Of a stretch of DNA of 28,692 nt, positions 1-8,490 are shown piece by piece. Position 1 is the stretch's first letter; the number at the start of each line of letters is the position of its first letter. Below the pieces are notes generated by a model that had not been told where the DNA came from, did no database searches, and saw nothing but the letters and a program-made list of their open reading frames with translations. The position numbers were made by a program, and so were the translations under genes. Source of the DNA: Leptospiraceae bacterium (GTDB taxonomy: Bacteria; Spirochaetota; Leptospiria; Leptospirales; Leptospiraceae). Where the stretch lies: contig JAIXRB010000016.1 in NCBI GenBank assembly GCA_027485405.1, forward strand, positions 1 through 28,692, given 5' to 3'.

Positions 1-71
1 CCGTAGTTGACCAAAATGGGTACCATGTTGGTATGGTCACAGTGCACGACCTATTGCAGAAAGGTTTGTAA
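1..71 (+). CDS. kdsD: C-terminal end of a CBS-domain protein, probably arabinose-5-phosphate isomerase (partial)
   Basis: Only the last 22 full codons are in the window, read in the frame starting at base 3, with a TAA stop at 69-71. They encode VVDQNGYHVGMVTVHDLLQK followed by GL. This is the typical end of a second CBS motif, and the closing HDLL-x-x-G is characteristic of KdsD/KpsF arabinose-5-phosphate isomerases, which make the precursor of KDO for lipopolysaccharide. Other CBS proteins can end similarly, so the enzyme name is an inference from about 20 residues. The stop lies two bases before the aroD start, so the two genes are probably cotranscribed. Confidence 0.55.
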   Translation, partial: VVDQNGYHVGMVTVHDLLQKGL

Positions 72-73
72 GT

Positions 74-805
74 ATGCCTGAGAAATATAAGATCATAGCC
101 TCTGTTGGTGAAGACGATATTAGAAATCTTCAAAAAAAAGACATAAAGGACATAGATGTCCTCGAGATCCGTTTAGATCTTTTCTCTCGAAACTACATCC
201 AAAAAGAAATTAAGAAAAAAATCAAATCTCTAGCAATCCCTGCTCTTTTTACATACCGAAGAGCGGAAGACAGCAGTATGAAATCTTACGTGAAACTCTT
301 CCCAGAGGACGTAGAAGGGATTCTGCAAGACTTCAACGATAACTCAAATTACTTGGATATCGAACTAAACCGTGAAGACTCTATCTTCACCGATTATCAT
401 CAGTTAAATTTTAGAATCATTTATTCTTATCATTCTTTTAAAAAGATCATCTCCGCCAAAGAGATGAAAGACTTTATAGAGAACTCAAAGCAAGTAAAAA
501 AGAAAAACCCCGTTTACAAATTTGCCATTACTCCTGAGGACATTGAAGAAACAGCAGAGTTTATGAATGACATAAAGTCTCTTGCAAAATCAAACACCAT
601 GATCGGGATCTGTATGGGTGAATCTGGAATTCTATCTAGGGTTTTTGGGGATTACTTCAAATCGTCTTACACGTATATGACCATTGGCGAAGCAAAAGCT
701 CCAGGTCAGATTTCAATCGACACATTCAAAAAGCTAAGAGCCGATCTGTTCAAAGGTACCGGAAAAGGTAAAGTAGAAGTCGAAGAAACACCGGAACCAG
801 AATAG
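74..805 (+). CDS. aroD: Type I 3-dehydroquinate dehydratase
   Basis: Catalyses the third step of the shikimate pathway, 3-dehydroquinate to 3-dehydroshikimate, through a Schiff base in the cytoplasm. All family landmarks are visible in 243 aa: EIRLD (31-35), YR (61-62), catalytic His120 in YSYH, Schiff-base Lys149 in VYKF, the MGESGILSR segment with Arg189, and the closing GEAKAPGQIS with Gln212. Length is normal for the class I fold. The ATG is preceded by AGAAAGG at 58-64, nine bases upstream, and lies two bases after the preceding CBS-protein stop, so it looks translationally linked. A short acidic tail (VEVEETPEPE) extends beyond the conserved fold. The gene ends inside a hairpin that probably terminates it. 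High confidence in function. Confidence 0.96.
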   Translation: MPEKYKIIASVGEDDIRNLQKKDIKDIDVLEIRLDLFSRNYIQKEIKKKIKSLAIPALFTYRRAEDSSMKSYVKLFPEDVEGILQDFNDNSNYLDIELNREDSIFTDYHQLNFRIIYSYHSFKKIISAKEMKDFIENSKQVKKKNPVYKFAITPEDIEETAEFMNDIKSLAKSNTMIGICMGESGILSRVFGDYFKSSYTYMTIGEAKAPGQISIDTFKKLRADLFKGTGKGKVEVEETPEPE

Positions 806-814
806 TTCCGTTTT
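792..814 (+). terminator. Intrinsic terminator at the end of aroD
   Basis: CGGAAC (792-797) pairs perfectly with GTTCCG (805-810) across a 7-base loop and is followed by TTTT. The stem overlaps the aroD stop codon and fills the 10-bp gap to the convergent TPR gene. The reverse strand reads the same hairpin followed by a T-rich stretch, so it may act in both directions. The stem is short, so strength is uncertain. Confidence 0.5.
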
Positions 815-815
815 G

Positions 816-2384
816 CTACTGCCCTTTATTCTTTAAAAACTCGAGAAAGCCCGGATCTTTTCTCGGTTCTGCGAAATCTGATTCCTTTATTGCAAAATCC
901 CAATACTCTGCTTTCAGTTTAGCGGCTTCTTGGATTAAGCTCTTTGTTTTGGCGAAGTCACCTTTCTTCGCATAAGCCCTTGCCATTAAATAATAGGTAG
1001 CTGACGAGTTGGGAACTTGTTGGAGCAAACTCAGGGCCTCGTCCGACTTTCCCAAGTAGAATAGGTTTCTGCCTCTATAGAACAGGTATTCTCTGGTTTG
1101 ATTGACTTCTTTATCGTTTGCATATATCTGAAAGTAGGTCTCTGCCTTTTCTGGTTTTCCAGAGGCAGTCAATTGCCGAGCCAGCCGCAAATAACCAATA
1201 TGATACTTTTCTGGAGCTGATTTTGGTTCTGGAAAATTCTTTTCTAAAAATTTGTAATATTGTTGAAAGTTGGAATCCCAGACTTCAGTTCCTTTTCCAT
1301 CTTCGGCACTGCAAATGAATCGGAACATATGTGCTTCCGGCTGACCACCTAAAGATACTGCTTGTTCGGCAAACTTCGCGCAATCGCTCCAAGCAGATTG
1401 CTGAAACTTCAACCGAGACAACGCTAATAAAGGGGGATCCTTTGCTACTTGCTGGAAGGACTTTTTAAAGGAATCTTCGGCTTCGTTCGTTTTCTTTAGT
1501 TTTTGATACGCCAAGCCTTGGTTTAAGTTGAGATAGTAAAAGAAAACATTAGTATCTTTGGAAAAAGGGTTTTTCTTTGCTTTTTCAAAATTGTCGATTG
1601 CCCCTTGTGGATCGTCTTTTCTGAGTTTGATCATGCCAAGCTTATAAAGATACCGACTTCTATTTGGATCCTTTTCTAACAATGAACTAAGAATGCTTTC
1701 TGCTTTGTCCCATTTCTTTTCTTCAAAGAGGGCAAGAGCATATTCCCATTTCAAATCTTCGTCGTTAGGATTGGTTTGTAAGGCTTTCTCATAAACACTC
1801 GCCGGTTGTTTTGCGGTATCATTTAGGTCTTCTTTCTTTTCGGACTTTTCCTGCTTTTCTGGTTTTTCTTGTTTCTCGTTTTCTTCTTTTCTTGAGCTGG
1901 CGGAAGGGCGGGCTTCAGCTGGCTTTTCAATAGAAGAAACTGTTACAGCAGTGCCTGGATTGCCTCTGTTTCCGACAGCTCGATTGTAAATCTTGCCAAT
2001 TTCTTCGTTTTTTGGATCGTATTTCAAAAAACGAGAAGAGTAAACCGCCGCTAGATTCCAGTCTTGGTGGAAATTAAAGAATAAAGCTAGTTTCAAAAGA
2101 ACTGTCTTTTTTTGTTCCTTGTCTAAGTTGAGTTCAGCCGCTTTACGAAAGTTAAGAATAGATCGTGGATAGTCTTTTTTATACTCGTAAATGTAACCCA
2201 TATACATAAAAGGCACGCCATCATTCGGATGCGTTTCAGAATACTGAGTGAACTTTTTTACAGACTCTTGGTACGCCTTTCTAGAAAACGCTTTTTTAGC
2301 GTCTTTTAGAACAGAGTCTTCGACTGGAAATAGTGTGGAACTAAACCAAAGAAAAATGCAAATGAAACCAAAAGTAAAGCGCAT
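816..2384 (-). CDS. Exported tetratricopeptide-repeat protein
   Basis: A 522-aa protein with an N-terminal signal peptide (Arg2, then a hydrophobic stretch to about residue 20), so it is predicted to act in the periplasm or envelope. TPR-like helical repeats are visible around residues 25-135 (for example GVPFMYMGYIYEYKKDYPRS) and again from about 195 to 505. A low-complexity Lys/Glu/Pro linker (about 155-190, repeated EKQEK/EKPEK) separates the two blocks. TPRs mediate protein contacts, and no catalytic domain is visible. It is the last gene of a reverse-strand operon: its ATG lies 3 bp after the GMC oxidoreductase stop with no Shine-Dalgarno sequence, suggesting translational coupling. Its partner is unknown, but the context makes an envelope assembly or scaffold role with the oxidoreductase possible. 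Confidence 0.85.
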   Translation of the reverse strand: MRFTFGFICIFLWFSSTLFPVEDSVLKDAKKAFSRKAYQESVKKFTQYSETHPNDGVPFMYMGYIYEYKKDYPRSILNFRKAAELNLDKEQKKTVLLKLALFFNFHQDWNLAAVYSSRFLKYDPKNEEIGKIYNRAVGNRGNPGTAVTVSSIEKPAEARPSASSRKEENEKQEKPEKQEKSEKKEDLNDTAKQPASVYEKALQTNPNDEDLKWEYALALFEEKKWDKAESILSSLLEKDPNRSRYLYKLGMIKLRKDDPQGAIDNFEKAKKNPFSKDTNVFFYYLNLNQGLAYQKLKKTNEAEDSFKKSFQQVAKDPPLLALSRLKFQQSAWSDCAKFAEQAVSLGGQPEAHMFRFICSAEDGKGTEVWDSNFQQYYKFLEKNFPEPKSAPEKYHIGYLRLARQLTASGKPEKAETYFQIYANDKEVNQTREYLFYRGRNLFYLGKSDEALSLLQQVPNSSATYYLMARAYAKKGDFAKTKSLIQEAAKLKAEYWDFAIKESDFAEPRKDPGFLEFLKNKGQ

Positions 2385-2387
2385 TCG

Positions 2388-3995
2388 TTAAATAGTTGTT
2401 CGTTTGTCCTTTTCGGAGGCAAGCTTTCTTGCCGCACGAAGCGAAATGCTCATTGTGGTAATTTGAGGATTAACAGAAAGCCCAGTTGGAAACAAAGAAG
2501 CATCCATGACAAATATATTGTTATGACCATAGAGCTCAAAGTTCATGTCTACAGCGCCTAATTTTTCTTCGGAAGCGGCTTGGATGGAACCATGGGGGTG
2601 AGCAGAACCAACAGCCATGAAACCTGGAGCGAAACTCTCTTGTAAGATCCAATCCCAGGAGGTTTGCGCATTTACCGCTATGGGCTTTTCGAATCGAGTA
2701 AAAGGAACTATAACTTCGTGGGCACCGGCGGCAACAGTCAGTTCACAGAGTGATTTTAGTCCTCGCAACATATTTTGACCATCGGTTGGAGTGAGTGAAA
2801 AATTGACCTTTCTTCTGCCCCAACTCCATTCCACGTTGGCATTTGTTTCTCCATCGGCACCATCTCGAACTAGAACGATTCCAGCGTTGTAATGATTGAA
2901 ATCCTTCATAACTTCAAATTGAGTTTTTCCTTTGAAAGGAACCAAGGAACTCGCCAAGCTAGGTCGGTACGGTGCCGCCTCTAGCCAATACCCATATCCA
3001 GTATTGTCCAAGTTATGGCCGTTTTTGATAACAATAGATTGCGGTGGACCTTCATACATTTTGATCTCATTTTTGAATTTTCCAAATACCGTAGAAGTCG
3101 GGTGGAGTTTTAGATTGCGGCCAACCCATTTGTTCCCTAGTCCACTTCTTTGCAACAATGCGGGTCCTTCGATGGCTCCAGCACTTACAATAACTACTGG
3201 TGCCGTTGCTTCCATAGATTCTATGATTTCTTTTGGTGACTGCTCATAGGCGTCAGGTGTGAATTCGGCTATGACTGTTTTGACGTTTCCATCTTTGATT
3301 TTAACAACGCGCATATTAGAAATAACAGTTGCTCCAGAGTTGATAGCATCTGGAATCCAAGTTAAAAAGGCGGATTGCTTTGCATTGATAGGACAGCCCA
3401 ATCCACACCGACCGAGACCAATACAGCCTCGATTGTTATTCAACAGTACTTCTGGATTGAGACCTATTTTTTTTCCACCGTTCAGAAGAACTGAATTATT
3501 TGGGTTTATCAGAGGGTTAGGAACTTCATGCACTCCTAGTCTTTCATGAACTTCATTGATATAAGGCAACATTTCATTTTTTGCATACCCTTCCCATCCA
3601 AACCGATTTTTCCATTCAGTAGTAACATAGTCTGGAGGAAACAGCGAAGTTTGCCAATTAACAGTTGTCGAGCCCCCAATGCTCCTTCCTTGCAAAATAT
3701 TGATGGTTTGGTCCTCTGAAACAATGAATCCTGCATCCCGGTACAATCTTGCGTGCGATAAAAACTCGTCAGAGTTGAAATTTGCTGGGGTAAAGTAACT
3801 TCCTTCCTCTATGAGTAGAACTTTCCAACCTTTATGAGAAAGCTCCGCCGCGGCAACTGAACCGCCAGCCCCTGAACCAATGACAATGGCATCAAACTGA
3901 ACTTTCCATTTCCCATTTTTGATAGATTCTTTTTTGATTAGCGAGGAATGTTTTTTTGGAGTAATTATTTTATCGTTTGCGGCAGGAATTCCCAT
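2388..3995 (-). CDS. GMC-family FAD-dependent oxidoreductase with a predicted 3Fe-4S motif
   Basis: A 535-aa flavoprotein of the glucose-methanol-choline family. The FAD-binding dinucleotide motif GSGAGG is at 40-45, with Glu63/Glu64 closing the beta-alpha-beta unit. RSIGGST is at 104-110. The C-terminal GMC domain carries the HPH catalytic region (His466, His468) and NPQITTMSISLRAARKLA with Asn509. A cysteine cluster, C191-X5-C197-X3-C201, has the same spacing as the motif binding a 3Fe-4S cluster in bacterial FAD-dependent glucose dehydrogenase alpha subunits. There is no signal peptide, so export would need a partner. The gene starts at an ATG preceded by AAGG, 18 bp after the subunit-3-like gene. 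Substrate is unknown: an alcohol or sugar is likely from the family. The downstream gene is a TPR protein, and no cytochrome c gene is nearby. Confidence 0.9.
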   Translation of the reverse strand: MGIPAANDKIITPKKHSSLIKKESIKNGKWKVQFDAIVIGSGAGGSVAAAELSHKGWKVLLIEEGSYFTPANFNSDEFLSHARLYRDAGFIVSEDQTINILQGRSIGGSTTVNWQTSLFPPDYVTTEWKNRFGWEGYAKNEMLPYINEVHERLGVHEVPNPLINPNNSVLLNGGKKIGLNPEVLLNNNRGCIGLGRCGLGCPINAKQSAFLTWIPDAINSGATVISNMRVVKIKDGNVKTVIAEFTPDAYEQSPKEIIESMEATAPVVIVSAGAIEGPALLQRSGLGNKWVGRNLKLHPTSTVFGKFKNEIKMYEGPPQSIVIKNGHNLDNTGYGYWLEAAPYRPSLASSLVPFKGKTQFEVMKDFNHYNAGIVLVRDGADGETNANVEWSWGRRKVNFSLTPTDGQNMLRGLKSLCELTVAAGAHEVIVPFTRFEKPIAVNAQTSWDWILQESFAPGFMAVGSAHPHGSIQAASEEKLGAVDMNFELYGHNNIFVMDASLFPTGLSVNPQITTMSISLRAARKLASEKDKRTTI

Positions 3996-4013
3996 AGTTT
4001 AACCTTAGTTTAT

Positions 4014-4520
4014 TTACTTTAAATATCCGACAAATCTTTGATACTCTTTGTTAGAGCTTAAAAGAAAAAAACTAGTTTGTCTTAGAATAGTGTAAGCTCC
4101 GCGTTTGATTTGCCATTTTGAGTATTTCCAAGATTTGAGTCTCTCCTCTCTATCAGCAATAGACAAGGAGGATAGAGGAACAAAAGAAAAATCCAAAGCA
4201 ATGGCGGCCAAAACCGAAGAAGGAATTCCAGCTAACAACAATATAACACTTTCGGTTTCTATAGGAGAAGGATGTCCATACATGTATTGATCCAGAGCCA
4301 AACCTAAATCGAATTCGGGCACGGGATTATCTTGAAGAAATACTTCTTGGATGGACTTAAAGTTCCAGTAGTGTTCTGGTGAAAGTCCTCGTAAGTCAGG
4401 GGCCTTTCTGGATTCTTTGCAAGCGATTGCGCTTGCCGAAACTGAGGTCAAGGCAAAGCATTTCAAAAGGAGCTTTAAAAAGCGGCTTCTAGTAAATTCT
4501 GACGAAGAAATAAAATCCAA
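4014..4520 (-). CDS. Gluconate 2-dehydrogenase subunit 3-like small protein, predicted lipoprotein
   Basis: A 168-aa protein, first in an operon with the GMC flavoprotein. Its N-terminus has TRSRFLKLLL followed by a hydrophobic stretch and Cys34 in SAIAC, so it looks like an exported lipoprotein. The RSRFLK segment resembles a Tat motif but lacks the adjacent arginine pair. The remainder is helical, with spaced leucines and an LDQYMYGHP segment, which together with size and position suggests the gluconate-2-dehydrogenase subunit 3 (gamma) family. That assignment is tentative. In such enzymes the small subunit carries the export signal for the flavoprotein, which itself has none here. The start is a TTG chosen for the strong AGGGGGA eight bases upstream; no ATG or GTG fits. 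The start lies only 17 bp from the divergent amidase start. Confidence 0.6.
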   Translation of the reverse strand: MDFISSSEFTRSRFLKLLLKCFALTSVSASAIACKESRKAPDLRGLSPEHYWNFKSIQEVFLQDNPVPEFDLGLALDQYMYGHPSPIETESVILLLAGIPSSVLAAIALDFSFVPLSSLSIADREERLKSWKYSKWQIKRGAYTILRQTSFFLLSSNKEYQRFVGYLK

Positions 4521-4537
4521 GCTAAGATTCCCCCTAT

Positions 4538-5878
4538 ATGCACTATAACTTAAAATTTCTTCCTTTTATAGCTCTTTTCTTCTTTTTTCACGCATGCCTG
4601 GATTTTTTTCGATACAGCGAAGCTAAAGAACCACCTCCCCTCTCGGACTACCAAACTTGGGAAATGGCGATTTCGGAAAGCTTCGAGAAACATGCTTTGA
4701 CCTTTTCAGACAGAAAGCTGAAAGACATTCATGCCATCGTCTTACATTCATCAGAAACTCGGAAACTAGATGAATATATGAAATTAACAATTTCCAATGG
4801 TTTCTCGGTACATGCAATAGTTACTGAATCAGGAAAAATCATTTACGATCCAAAATATCTAACCAAGGTTTTTGTTGCCGCACCTGGAATTGATGAGGCG
4901 GCTATTCATGTTGGATACGAAGGATCGGCAACCTCGCTTGCAAAAAACCCTGAGCAAAAAAGGAACTTAGTAAAACTTGTCGATTTTCTTCAGAAGAAAT
5001 TCAAAATTCCAGCGAGTAACTATGACATTGCCGGGAAAAAAGGAATTTTTTCGCATAACCAAGCAAAACGTAGATTTGGAGGTTTTGCTGATTTTACACC
5101 TTGCGGAAACGAAAAGGTTGTTTCATTGGTTCTCACGGAGATCAACGGAAAATTCTTTGAAGAAGAAAATTGGAAGAATCGATTTGAAGGTGGCTGGGTT
5201 CTTAAGAAAGAAAATCGGCAAAAAATCCAAGAATCATTCAAACCAACAAATGGTCGTGAAATTTCAGTTCCAGAAAAATCGGTTTTGAACAACGTCGAAA
5301 AAAACTCAGACGGTTTACCAGTAGAAACTCATCGTGTAAAATACGTTCATAGAGGAAAAATCAAACCCTCCTGTGTTGTTCTCCACTTTACAGCAATTCC
5401 TGATTATATGGAATCTTTGCGCATCTTAGAATCCCGTAGTTTAACGGCAACATTAATGGTCGATAAGAATGGGCTTGCGTATCAATTGTTAGACAGTTTA
5501 GAGGATCGAGCATCTGCCGCCGCTGGCACCAATGAAAATTGTATCCAAGTTGAAATTGTCGCTAAAGATACTGCTGAATTATTGAAACAAAAAGAGCAAA
5601 TAGAAAAAGTAAAGAAGCTTGTTATTGAGCTCTCCCAGCTTTATAAGTTCAGTTTACAGAATGAAGACATCACTGCTTTTTCTGGAGTGTATAGCCATAC
5701 CCAAGCGAAAAAGAAATGGGGTGGTTCCATCTTTTTGAATGCAAAGGATTTTGATCCTGGGGAAGAGTATATGGAGCTTATTCTCACTGAAACTGGTGGA
5801 GTTTATTTTAAGGAAGAAAAATGGAAAAATCGATTAGAATGGAATTGGGCTATACTTTTCAAAGATTTTCAACCTTGA
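4538..5878 (+). CDS. N-acetylmuramoyl-L-alanine amidase-like protein with two Amidase_2/PGRP domains
   Basis: A 446-aa exported protein (hydrophobic N-terminus with HAC at 18-20, possibly lipidated) holding two related domains, about 60-225 and 270-440. Each has the Amidase_2/AmpD beta-strand His (His70 in IVLHSS; His283 in VVLHFTA), a second His in SHNQAKRRFGG (His173) or SHTQAKKKWGG (His387), and the same closing motif, LTE-x-x-G-x-x-F-x-E-E-x-W-K-N-R. The third zinc ligand differs: Cys189 (TPCG) in the first domain, as in T7 lysozyme/PGRP, and Asp406 (DFDPG) in the second, as in AmpD. Known members cleave the bond between muramic acid and L-Ala, so a role in wall turnover or recycling is likely. 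One domain might instead only bind. The start has no clear ribosome-binding site. The last 58 bases overlap the next gene. Confidence 0.82.
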   Translation: MHYNLKFLPFIALFFFFHACLDFFRYSEAKEPPPLSDYQTWEMAISESFEKHALTFSDRKLKDIHAIVLHSSETRKLDEYMKLTISNGFSVHAIVTESGKIIYDPKYLTKVFVAAPGIDEAAIHVGYEGSATSLAKNPEQKRNLVKLVDFLQKKFKIPASNYDIAGKKGIFSHNQAKRRFGGFADFTPCGNEKVVSLVLTEINGKFFEEENWKNRFEGGWVLKKENRQKIQESFKPTNGREISVPEKSVLNNVEKNSDGLPVETHRVKYVHRGKIKPSCVVLHFTAIPDYMESLRILESRSLTATLMVDKNGLAYQLLDSLEDRASAAAGTNENCIQVEIVAKDTAELLKQKEQIEKVKKLVIELSQLYKFSLQNEDITAFSGVYSHTQAKKKWGGSIFLNAKDFDPGEEYMELILTETGGVYFKEEKWKNRLEWNWAILFKDFQP

Positions 5879-8490
5879 AAAACCTATTCGCGTTATTGGG
5901 ACTTTGTGCTTTTTTTGCTTTTCAAGTTGCATGCCAAAAACCAAGTTCAAGCATTCTCCTAACAGAAGCAGAGGCAAATCATCGTTTCAAATTAATTAAA
6001 AATGTTAAATACAAGCTTTCACTAGACCTAACTAAAGAAGATTTTTTTGAAGGCGAAGAAAAAATTATCTTTGATCTAATCGATTTAGGCGAATTGCGAA
6101 TTGATTTTTTTGATGGAAAGGTTTCAAAACTCATTGTTAACGAAAAAGAATCAGAAATTCTTCTGTTTCCAGGCTATATTCAAATTCCTAAGAGCTCATT
6201 GCAATTAGGAAAAAACAGCATTGAAATACGATACTCTTCGCCTTTCTCACGAAGCGGTAATGGACTCCATCGGTTCAAAGATCCGGACGACGGTGAAACA
6301 TATTTGTATACGCAATTCGAATCTTTTCATGCAAATAAAGTCTTTCCTTGTTTTGACCAACCAAACCTTAAATCCACTTTCACTTTGGATGCAATTGTCC
6401 CTACAAGTTGGGAGGTCGTTAGTTCCACGTTGCCGAAGAGTATAGACGCCGTAGAAAATTCATTGTTCAAGAAAGTTCAATTCAGTGAATCTGATATCTT
6501 CTCAACTTATCTTTTTTCAATCCACGCTGGCCCGTATTTCTCTTGGAAAGACCAATACAAAGAAATTCCTTTGCGTTTGTTTGCGCGAAAATCCATGGCT
6601 CGATTTGTAAAGGCAGATGAATGGTTTGAATTCACAAAGCAAGGTTTTGAATTCTTTGAAGCATACTTTGAAATTCCTTACCCTTTTAAGAAATATGATC
6701 AACTCATAGTCCCTGAATTTAATTTTGGTGCCATGGAGAACGTAGCGGCAGTGACATTTTCTGAACGATTTGTGAGCCGTGGTTCTATGACTCTAGGTCA
6801 ACGCGAAAACATAAGCAATGTCATCTTACATGAGATGGCTCATATGTGGTTTGGAAACTTAGTCACCATGGATTGGTGGGATGGCCTTTGGTTAAACGAA
6901 AGTTTTGCTACCTTTATGGCAACTTTGGCTCAATCTAAAAATACAGAGTTTAAGGACAGTTGGGAAAGTTTTTCTGAACGGATGAAAGAATGGGCTTATG
7001 AAGAAGATTCATATAGCACGAATCATCCGATTCAGGGAGAGATTCGAAACACGGAAGAAGCATCTACGCATTTTGATGGAATTACTTATGGAAAAGGAGC
7101 GGCTGTTCTCAAGCAACTTGCCTTCTTTGTAGGAGAAGAGAATTTCAGAATTGGAGTGCGGGACTATTTGAAAAAACACTCTTTCGGCAATACGCTTCTT
7201 TCTGATTTTCTTTCTTCCGTTGCTGGAGTGAGCAATCATAATTTAGACTTATGGTCAAATCAATGGCTCAAAAAGAAGGGAACCAATACGATAGCTTTGA
7301 GTTGGAATTGTTCAGCTAATCATTTAGATCTCAGAGTGGTCCAAGGATTTAAAAAGGGGGAAAGAACTTATCGAAATCACAGAACTGTTTTAAAATTCTA
7401 TGGAAAAAGCAAATCGCAACTTTTACCAATCTATTATTCTGGAAAACATTCCCGATTGAAGCTGGATTTAGAGTTTTGTCCTGAATTTGTTTTCGCCAAT
7501 TTTGAAGATCATGATTTTGTAACTGTTGTATGGTCAAAGGAGATGGAAGAAAGTTTCCTATCGGCACTAAGCATTGAGAAAGATCCATTAACGAAGTTTA
7601 TGCTTTGGGATAGTTATTTTGATCAGGTTGAATTGGGAAGACTGTCCATAAACGATTTCTATGCAAGGGCAAAACTAGAACTCAATAAAGAGAACACAAT
7701 TAAATTAAAAAGATGGTTGCTGACAAAGATTTCTTCTGATAGTTCGTTTAGTTACTTATACACTCGCTTTTGGTTGCCTGAATCTGATCGTAACAAGGAT
7801 ATTTTAGAGTTAGAAAACTATGCATGGTCGGGGCTACAATCCGCAGAACCTAAATCTGATTCTCAGAAGTATTGGCTTTCTGCATTAAAAGAAGTTACTT
7901 TTTCTAAAGAAGGTCAAGAAAAACTTTGGAATTTGTATGAGAACCCATTGATTGTAAAAGATTTGGATTTAGACCAAGATCAAAAATGGGCTGTTTTAAT
8001 CAAATTGAGCGCTCTGGGCTTTGACAAAGACAAGCTGACAGCCGCTTTTACAAATGAAACAACGAAGGATACATCTATCCGAGGAAAGAATAGTGCATTA
8101 ATCTTTGAAGCTATCTCTCCTAATTTAGAAACAAAACAGAAATTCTTCAGTTTACTAATGGAACCTAATTCCAAACAGTTCTCTCTTAGCACTTTGAAAA
8201 GCATTGCTAGCCAACTTTTTCCTATGTTCCAGAGTGATCTGGAATCTGAATTCCAGAATTCGATTTATAGTTCATTTCGGAAATTCGATGAGACCTATGA
8301 TGAGAATTTTGTAGCAAGCTATACTCAGAGTATGGCTATTAGTCGCTGTGATAAGAAGAATACTAGATCTTTAGATTCTTTTCTTTTCTGGAATTTTAAC
8401 CTTTCTCCTATTGTTCGAAAGGAGTTAATGAAGCATAGAGATCGCGAAAAGGTTTGCACTGCAAGTAAGGAGCAAATCGGATTGCGATGA
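5821..8490 (+). CDS. M1-family zinc aminopeptidase, predicted lipoprotein
   Basis: An 889-aa gluzincin aminopeptidase that removes N-terminal residues from peptides. FPCFDQP (175-181), the exopeptidase motif GAMEN (303-307), HEMAH (337-341) and the third zinc ligand Glu360 in WLNESFATF are all intact, and YGKGAA carries the likely catalytic Tyr. Length matches full M1 enzymes with a C-terminal helical domain. The N-terminus ends in a hydrophobic stretch and Cys38 (QVAC), so it is probably an envelope lipoprotein. Two starts are plausible. The ATG used here has AAGGA six bases upstream but gives a long n-region. A TTG at 5875 overlaps the amidase stop (TTGA) and gives a tidy MKNLFALLG-type signal peptide. 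The downstream TRL gene overlaps its stop (ATGA). Confidence 0.93.
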   Translation: MEKSIRMELGYTFQRFSTLKNLFALLGLCAFFAFQVACQKPSSSILLTEAEANHRFKLIKNVKYKLSLDLTKEDFFEGEEKIIFDLIDLGELRIDFFDGKVSKLIVNEKESEILLFPGYIQIPKSSLQLGKNSIEIRYSSPFSRSGNGLHRFKDPDDGETYLYTQFESFHANKVFPCFDQPNLKSTFTLDAIVPTSWEVVSSTLPKSIDAVENSLFKKVQFSESDIFSTYLFSIHAGPYFSWKDQYKEIPLRLFARKSMARFVKADEWFEFTKQGFEFFEAYFEIPYPFKKYDQLIVPEFNFGAMENVAAVTFSERFVSRGSMTLGQRENISNVILHEMAHMWFGNLVTMDWWDGLWLNESFATFMATLAQSKNTEFKDSWESFSERMKEWAYEEDSYSTNHPIQGEIRNTEEASTHFDGITYGKGAAVLKQLAFFVGEENFRIGVRDYLKKHSFGNTLLSDFLSSVAGVSNHNLDLWSNQWLKKKGTNTIALSWNCSANHLDLRVVQGFKKGERTYRNHRTVLKFYGKSKSQLLPIYYSGKHSRLKLDLEFCPEFVFANFEDHDFVTVVWSKEMEESFLSALSIEKDPLTKFMLWDSYFDQVELGRLSINDFYARAKLELNKENTIKLKRWLLTKISSDSSFSYLYTRFWLPESDRNKDILELENYAWSGLQSAEPKSDSQKYWLSALKEVTFSKEGQEKLWNLYENPLIVKDLDLDQDQKWAVLIKLSALGFDKDKLTAAFTNETTKDTSIRGKNSALIFEAISPNLETKQKFFSLLMEPNSKQFSLSTLKSIASQLFPMFQSDLESEFQNSIYSSFRKFDETYDENFVASYTQSMAISRCDKKNTRSLDSFLFWNFNLSPIVRKELMKHRDREKVCTASKEQIGLR

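Noticed and set aside
3259..3549. Antisense ORF inside the GMC oxidoreductase gene
   Set aside because: Its composition is a shadow of the GMC frame, with no ribosome-binding site or recognisable domain.
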